A DNA stretch of 64,000 bases from Pseudonocardiaceae bacterium YIM PH 21723 (GTDB lineage: Bacteria > Actinomycetota > Actinomycetes > Mycobacteriales > Pseudonocardiaceae), in the NCBI GenBank assembly GCA_003600225.1, contig QZFT01000041.1, positions 1-64,000 on the forward strand, in the 5' to 3' direction. A model generated the notes under the pieces. The model searched no databases and was not told the DNA's origin. It saw only the letters and a list, made by a program, of their open reading frames with translations. Position 1 is the stretch's first letter, and each line of letters starts with the position of its first letter. Made by a program: the position numbers and the translations under genes. Positions 63,393 to 64,000 of the stretch are shown piece after piece.

Positions 63393-64000
63393 CTACAGCC
63401 CGTTCGTCCAGTTGCTCACGACCGGGTACTGCGTCGGGGCCTGCGTACCGAAGTTGATCGAGTGACCTGCACCGCGCACCACGAACGCGTCGAAGCTCCT
63501 GGCGTTCGGGTAGAACGGCTTCTCGGACCGGACCAGCGCCTCGGACGAAGTGCAGTCGGCGCCGATCTTGGAGCCGACCTTGCTGAGGAACTTCACCTGG
63601 AGCCCGCCGAACAGCGGGATCGGCTTGTCCAACGGGCCCAGCCCGCACAGCGCGATGTCGTTCTCCCCCATCACCATCAGCGTCGACGCCGTGACCTGAC
63701 GGCTCCTGGTGGTCAACGGCATCGCCTCGGCCACCACACCGGGCGCCTCGGCCGCGGAGAACGCGTCCCAGTTGGTCTCGTCGTAGTCGATGGCGGCCCG
63801 CGGCTCGACCGACGGCCGGTGGAAGTCCCGGTACCGCGAGCCCGGAGTCGTGGTCAGGTAACCGGCGTCCAGCCCCCAGGCCTTCGCCCGCGCATCCGCC
63901 GCCCGCGCGACCTGCACCGGGATGAGCGTGGTGAACACCGGGAGGATGTCGACGGCGTCGATCAGGTGGGTCAGGCCGGTGATCACCAACCCGTCCACGT
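63393..64000 (-). CDS. Secreted alpha/beta hydrolase, array member 4 (partial)
   Basis: C-terminal about 200 residues only; the gene runs off the window edge. It includes VQVARAADARAKAWGLDAGYL, LMVMGENDIALCG and VVRGAGHSINFG with the catalytic His, and ends WTNGL like member 2. It ends directly before the start of member 3 (TAG then GTG). Confidence 0.85.
   Translation of the reverse strand, partial: VDGLVITGLTHLIDAVDILPVFTTLIPVQVARAADARAKAWGLDAGYLTTTPGSRYRDFHRPSVEPRAAIDYDETNWDAFSAAEAPGVVAEAMPLTTRSRQVTASTLMVMGENDIALCGLGPLDKPIPLFGGLQVKFLSKVGSKIGADCTSSEALVRSEKPFYPNARSFDAFVVRGAGHSINFGTQAPTQYPVVSNWTNGL

Overview
The window is high-GC actinobacterial DNA. Codon use with G or C in third position, GTG and TTG starts, and the cysO/mec/cysM-murI-rph gene neighbourhood seen in Mycobacterium point to the order Pseudonocardiales. 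A member of the Pseudonocardiaceae is my best guess, but no 16S gene is present to settle it. I count about 60 protein genes, one tRNA, one clearly frameshifted gene and one gene cut by the right edge.

Layout. 0.1-8.5 kb: housekeeping and accessory genes (site-2 protease, cytokinin-dehydrogenase-like flavoenzyme, quinone oxidoreductase, CPBP protease, pyrD, lipid kinase, TetR regulator). 9.1-16 kb: a SapB/ram-type class III lanthipeptide locus made of a lyase-kinase-cyclase synthetase, a 41-codon precursor with a His-rich core, and two ABC exporter half-transporters. 16.8-20.9 kb: small unknown proteins, regulators, a tRNA with anticodon UAG, a phosphotriesterase-family enzyme and redox-type proteins. 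21.4-26.5 kb: a SARP/NB-ARC/TPR regulator translationally close to a P450 and a BMP-family lipoprotein. 26.7-35 kb: signalling and regulation (HD hydrolase, HTH regulator, degenerate PAS-GGDEF-EAL protein, SDR pair, LysR, TetR with a two-palindrome operator). 35.3-39 kb: SGNH hydrolase and the modABC molybdate importer. 39-55.5 kb: a block matching the M. tuberculosis Rv1330c-Rv1341 order (rdgB, rph, Rv1339-type MBL enzyme, murI, rhomboid, cysM, cysO, mec, P1 peptidase, DUF2017, clpS, pncB). It is interrupted by a sigma-factor operon and a duplicated pair of double-TetR regulators. 55.6-60.2 kb: surface-related genes (wecB-type epimerase, a LAxTG-like 54-aa protein, a choice-of-anchor-P-like protein, an exosortase-P-like protease, a GT2 glycosyltransferase). 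60.3-64 kb: a tandem array of four secreted alpha/beta hydrolases, one of them frameshifted.

The most striking non-coding feature is a layered family of intergenic palindromes. Five composite elements of about 440-480 bp share inverted outer arms and carry exchangeable internal palindromes. At least four separate copies of a shorter palindrome (core CCGAAGTTGGCGATGTTCG) and other stand-alone modules lie at gene ends, often containing the stop codon of the adjacent gene. No transposase, CRISPR array, rRNA or prophage was seen.
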